A DNA stretch of 15,786 nt, taken from positions 1 through 15,786 of the forward strand of contig JAGVXJ010000003.1 in NCBI GenBank assembly GCA_018303895.1, read 5' to 3'. Origin of the DNA: Candidatus Pacearchaeota archaeon. Lineage in GTDB: Archaea > Nanobdellota > Nanobdellia > Pacearchaeales > GW2011-AR1. This document shows positions 14,017 to 15,786 of the stretch, in pieces (the stretch's first letter is position 1; each line of letters begins with the position of its first letter). A model generated the notes under the pieces. It made no database searches. It worked only from the letters and a program-made list of their open reading frames with translations, and was not told the DNA's origin. The translations under genes and the position numbers were made by a program.

Positions 14017-14337
14017 TTAAGAATAGATTTCTGATTCTATCTTCTCTTTAATCTTTTCAAACGCTTCTTGTTGAACTTTAGTAAACATAATTGTATTCTC
14101 GTCATGAACTGCCATCATCAACCCTGATTTACTTTCACTTCCCCCCAAAAAAGAAAATTGGATATATCCGTTAGTAAAAATCCCAGCGGGTTTGAATTGA
14201 ATTGCGGAAATTTGTTTTAGAGCTATCTTTTTATTTCCTTTAAATCCTTGAGTCATTAAAGCCATAAAACCTTTTCTAACAATTTCAATATATCCCTTAC
14301 CAAGAATTAACTTACCATTCACTCCACTAACTTCCAT
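14017..14337 (-). CDS. DUF4429-like PH-fold domain protein (106 aa)
   Basis: The pattern is that of the small pleckstrin-homology-like domain DUF4429 known from bacteria and their mobile elements. An opening glycine-rich strand pair (GVNGKLILGKGYIEIVRKG) is followed by KIALKQISAIQFKPAG and then NGYIQFSFLGG. Next come AVHDENTIMFTKVQQ and a final amphipathic helix (EAFEKIKEKIESEI). The whole protein is one such domain, about the usual length, without a membrane span or extra domain. The DENT-x-x-F block and the FKPAG/NGYIQF blocks are the strongest matches. It should be a cytoplasmic adaptor-like protein; ligands of the family are poorly known. A TATA box 26 nt upstream supports the ATG at 14337. 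Acquisition from a bacterium is possible, but nothing in base composition here proves it. Confidence 0.75.
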   Translation of the reverse strand: MEVSGVNGKLILGKGYIEIVRKGFMALMTQGFKGNKKIALKQISAIQFKPAGIFTNGYIQFSFLGGSESKSGLMMAVHDENTIMFTKVQQEAFEKIKEKIESEIYS

Positions 14338-14360
14338 AACTGATTTAATAAAACACTCTA

Positions 14361-14366
14361 TTTAAA
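14361..14366 (-). promoter_or_regulatory. TATA box for the DUF4429-like gene
   Basis: TTTAAA centred 26 nt before the ATG at 14337, without a Shine-Dalgarno sequence. Confidence 0.5.
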
Positions 14367-14418
14367 ATCTACACCACTAACTCAAAGCATAATTTTCAGT
14401 TCTCAAATTAAAAAGTTC

Positions 14419-14684
14419 TTAGAATTCAGGAGCTTCTTCAAAACTGGCATCACCACTTGGTAAAGCGCCTCTGCTAATTATGAAAACGTCAGTAATAGCT
14501 TTAACGAAATGATGTGGACTCCTCTAGCACCGCTAATCAAAGAAGACATTCCGCCAATCACTCTTATTCTCCAGCCATCAATTCTATTCTCATGAAGATT
14601 AGCTTCCTCAATCTCACCAAAAAGTTCTCCAGAATCAGTATAAACCCGTTTCTTCAAAACTTCGCTAACTCTTTTTATTTTCAT
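14419..14684 (-). pseudogene. PRC-barrel domain protein with a frameshift
   Basis: The first 55 residues (MKIKRVSEVLKKRVYTDSGE, then FGEIEEANL, DGWRIRV and SGARGV) match small archaeal PRC-barrel proteins. The frame then gives a short unrelated end (HIISLKLLLTFS) and stops at 14478. One base back, the frame reads PHHFVKAITDVFIISRGALP and continues to a stop at 14419, which is the expected second half (PHxxVKAIGDVxIIS). The full length would be 88 residues, normal for the family. The usual two hydrophobic residues between GV and PH are missing, so a 7-nt deletion may explain the break better than a one-base error. PRC-barrels act as small RNA- or protein-binding modules; the cellular role here is unknown. 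A TATA box 26 nt upstream supports the start. Confidence 0.7.
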
Positions 14685-14705
14685 AATATAAAATCAATAA
14701 AACTT

Positions 14706-14714
14706 ATTTAAATA
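14706..14714 (-). promoter_or_regulatory. TATA box for the PRC-barrel gene
   Basis: The box is TATTTAAAT on the minus strand (ATTTAAATA on the + strand), centred 26 nt before the ATG at 14684. The promoter is intact although the coding frame is broken. Confidence 0.6.
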
Positions 14715-14757
14715 CTTTTCCATTCACGAACATATAAAATAATATTTCCATTTTAAG

Positions 14758-14766
14758 TTTTATAAA
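14758..14766 (+). promoter_or_regulatory. Orphan TATA box in the 490-nt gap
   Basis: TTTATAAAA, the same core as the box at 15148, predicts transcription from about 14788 on the + strand. No sizeable ORF follows. A 13-codon frame (MKIKNSYNLKSQD, 14821-14862) has GGTGAT eight bases before its ATG. This could be a small RNA or a remnant. Nothing else is seen between 14863 and 14927. Confidence 0.35.
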
Positions 14767-14927
14767 AATTTATTTGCAGGCAAAAACCCAGATTCGTCGA
14801 TGATTTCGGTGATTTAGCCAATGAAAATTAAAAATAGCTATAACCTCAAGTCACAAGACTAAACATTAATCACAGTTTAATTCAAAAGTGTACATAATAT
14901 CCCTTCTATCTCTAAAATTTTATTTCT

Positions 14928-15085
14928 AACAACAGAAAGGTCGAGAGAAGAGGGCGAGAATTTTCGATTTAATTTATTTTGGAAATGTAAAAACCAAATC
15001 GGGGGTTCGAGTTGAGTGGGAAAAGTAGAAAAGAATGGGGGATGGTTAGAAATAAAATTTCATCTCATCTACGAACAGAGTGAGT
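14928..15085. repeat. Intergenic repeat, copy C (modular, diverged)
   Basis: The first module (14928-14965) matches 12348-12385 with one mismatch. The second (14990-15054) keeps the GGGTTCGAGT, GTGGG, GGGGGA and TTAGAAATAAA blocks of copies A and B but differs elsewhere. The third (15060-15085) matches 12551-12583 in ATTTCATYTA and ACGAACARAGTGA. It lies between divergent genes (14684 and 15177). Substitutions fall between the G-rich and TCGAG blocks, which is the pattern expected if those blocks matter. Confidence 0.75.
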
Positions 15086-15147
15086 ACGCCTTAGATTATT
15101 ACCTCAGGTGGGCGGGGAAGAATTATCCGATATCAAAAATAACAATG

Positions 15148-15156
15148 TTTATAAAA
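15148..15156 (+). promoter_or_regulatory. TATA box for the site-2-protease-like gene
   Basis: TTTATAAAA centred 25 nt before the ATG at 15177, leaderless arrangement. A short G-rich stretch (15107-15117, three G runs only) lies just upstream. Confidence 0.65.
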
Positions 15157-15176
15157 AATAGTTTCGAGAGTATATC

Positions 15177-15786
15177 ATGTTAAATCAAAAAGAAATTGGT
15201 GTAGTCTTATTATTATCAATAGTTCTTGGATTAATCATAAGCGCGGTCACAACATGGGAAAGATTTTATTATATTGCTGTCGTTGTGTTAGTAATAATTG
15301 GAATAAACGTCATCGCAAAAAAAGTCGTCGGATTTTATTTTGATTCAGAAGTAGAAATCAAGATTTGGAATGTGGAAAGATATTGGATTGGAAAATATAC
15401 TCAGTTTGAAAAACCAATACCTGCCGGAATTTTAGTTCCAATATTTTTGAAGGTATTTTCATTCGGCTATTTGAATTGGTTGGCAGTCACAACCTTCGAC
15501 GTAAAAGCAAAAACATACCGAGCAGCGAAAAGATTCGGACTTTATACTTTTTCAGAAATGAGCGAATTCCACATCGGACTCATTGCAGCTGCAGGAATTG
15601 TCGCTAATTTAGCTTTAGGGGTTATCGCATATTTTGTTAACGTTCCTGACCTCGCAAGATTCAGCATCTATTACGCTTTCTTCAATATGATTCCTATTTC
15701 AGATTTAGACGGAAGCAAAATATTCTTTGGAAGCGTTCTTTTATGGAGCTTGCTCGCAGCAATCGTCGTCGTTGGAGTATTCTTCA
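15177..15786 (+). CDS. Site-2-protease-like (M50-type) membrane protein lacking HExxH, 3' end cut by the window
   Basis: The visible 203 residues have several membrane spans. The segment AFFNMIPISDLDGSKIFFG (from about residue 167) matches the NxxPxxxLDG motif that supplies the third zinc ligand in site-2 proteases. Upstream, HIGLIAAAGIVANLALGV (132-149) matches the IGIAGPLxxxxIG span. The place of the catalytic HExxH, just before AKK in family members, here reads IGINVIAKK (41-49), so the zinc-binding histidines and the glutamate base are missing. The protein is therefore probably not an active protease and may bind or regulate membrane partners, as rhomboid-like pseudoproteases do. The start is fixed by the TATA box 25 nt upstream. 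The reading frame is still open at the last base of the window. Confidence 0.7.
   Translation, partial: MLNQKEIGVVLLLSIVLGLIISAVTTWERFYYIAVVVLVIIGINVIAKKVVGFYFDSEVEIKIWNVERYWIGKYTQFEKPIPAGILVPIFLKVFSFGYLNWLAVTTFDVKAKTYRAAKRFGLYTFSEMSEFHIGLIAAAGIVANLALGVIAYFVNVPDLARFSIYYAFFNMIPISDLDGSKIFFGSVLLWSLLAAIVVVGVFF

Noticed and set aside
14790..14830. C/D-box small RNA suggested by GATGATTT and GGTGATTT
   Set aside because: Neither matches the box C consensus well and no paired box D (CTGA) lies at a suitable distance.

Overview
The window looks like an AT-rich chromosome segment from a DPANN-type archaeon, most like the Pacearchaeota/Woesearchaeota. The evidence is archaeal TATA boxes 25-28 nt upstream of start codons, mostly leaderless messages, an archaeal-type pilus ATPase/membrane-platform pair, and many very small membrane proteins. 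No rRNA, tRNA, CRISPR array or transposase was found. The taxonomic placement is an inference from gene content and cannot be confirmed here.

Layout. Positions 1-99 hold one copy of an intergenic repeat, followed by a secreted orphan protein on the + strand (189-1565). Positions 1555-3197 (minus strand) are a tight five-gene operon of small single-span, pilin-like proteins, including 33-, 56- and 57-residue proteins. Positions 3249-4274 (minus) hold a frame-broken, stand-alone paralogue of the alanyl-tRNA synthetase catalytic region. Positions 4304-9976 (minus) hold a TadC/FlaJ-like platform, a nucleoside deoxyribosyltransferase-like protein, a two-span membrane protein and a TadA/FlaI-like ATPase. 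A SAM-dependent methyltransferase (10039-10962, minus) is divergent from two coiled-coil proteins (11103-12203, plus). A 400-nt gap carries a second repeat copy. It is followed on the minus strand by two paralogous five-span membrane proteins, a DUF4429-like PH-fold protein and a frameshifted PRC-barrel protein. A 490-nt gap carries a third repeat copy. The window ends inside an apparently inactive site-2-protease-like protein on the + strand.

How it may work together. The ATPase and platform are the core of a type IV pilus-like or secretion machine. The operon at 1555-3197 supplies good candidates for minor pilins or tip proteins, two of which have cysteine-rich extracytoplasmic heads. The coiled-coil proteins, five-span proteins and secreted orphan may be further parts, but only proximity supports that.

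Most interesting signals: a 79-bp perfect direct repeat bracketing the whole pilus region, with a mosaic third copy; the pilin-like microprotein operon; the AlaRS-like gene with a canonical U-UUA-AAA heptamer at its first frame break; two G-quadruplex motifs sharing a 13-nt core in AT-rich intergenic DNA; and a site-2-protease-like protein without its HExxH zinc site.
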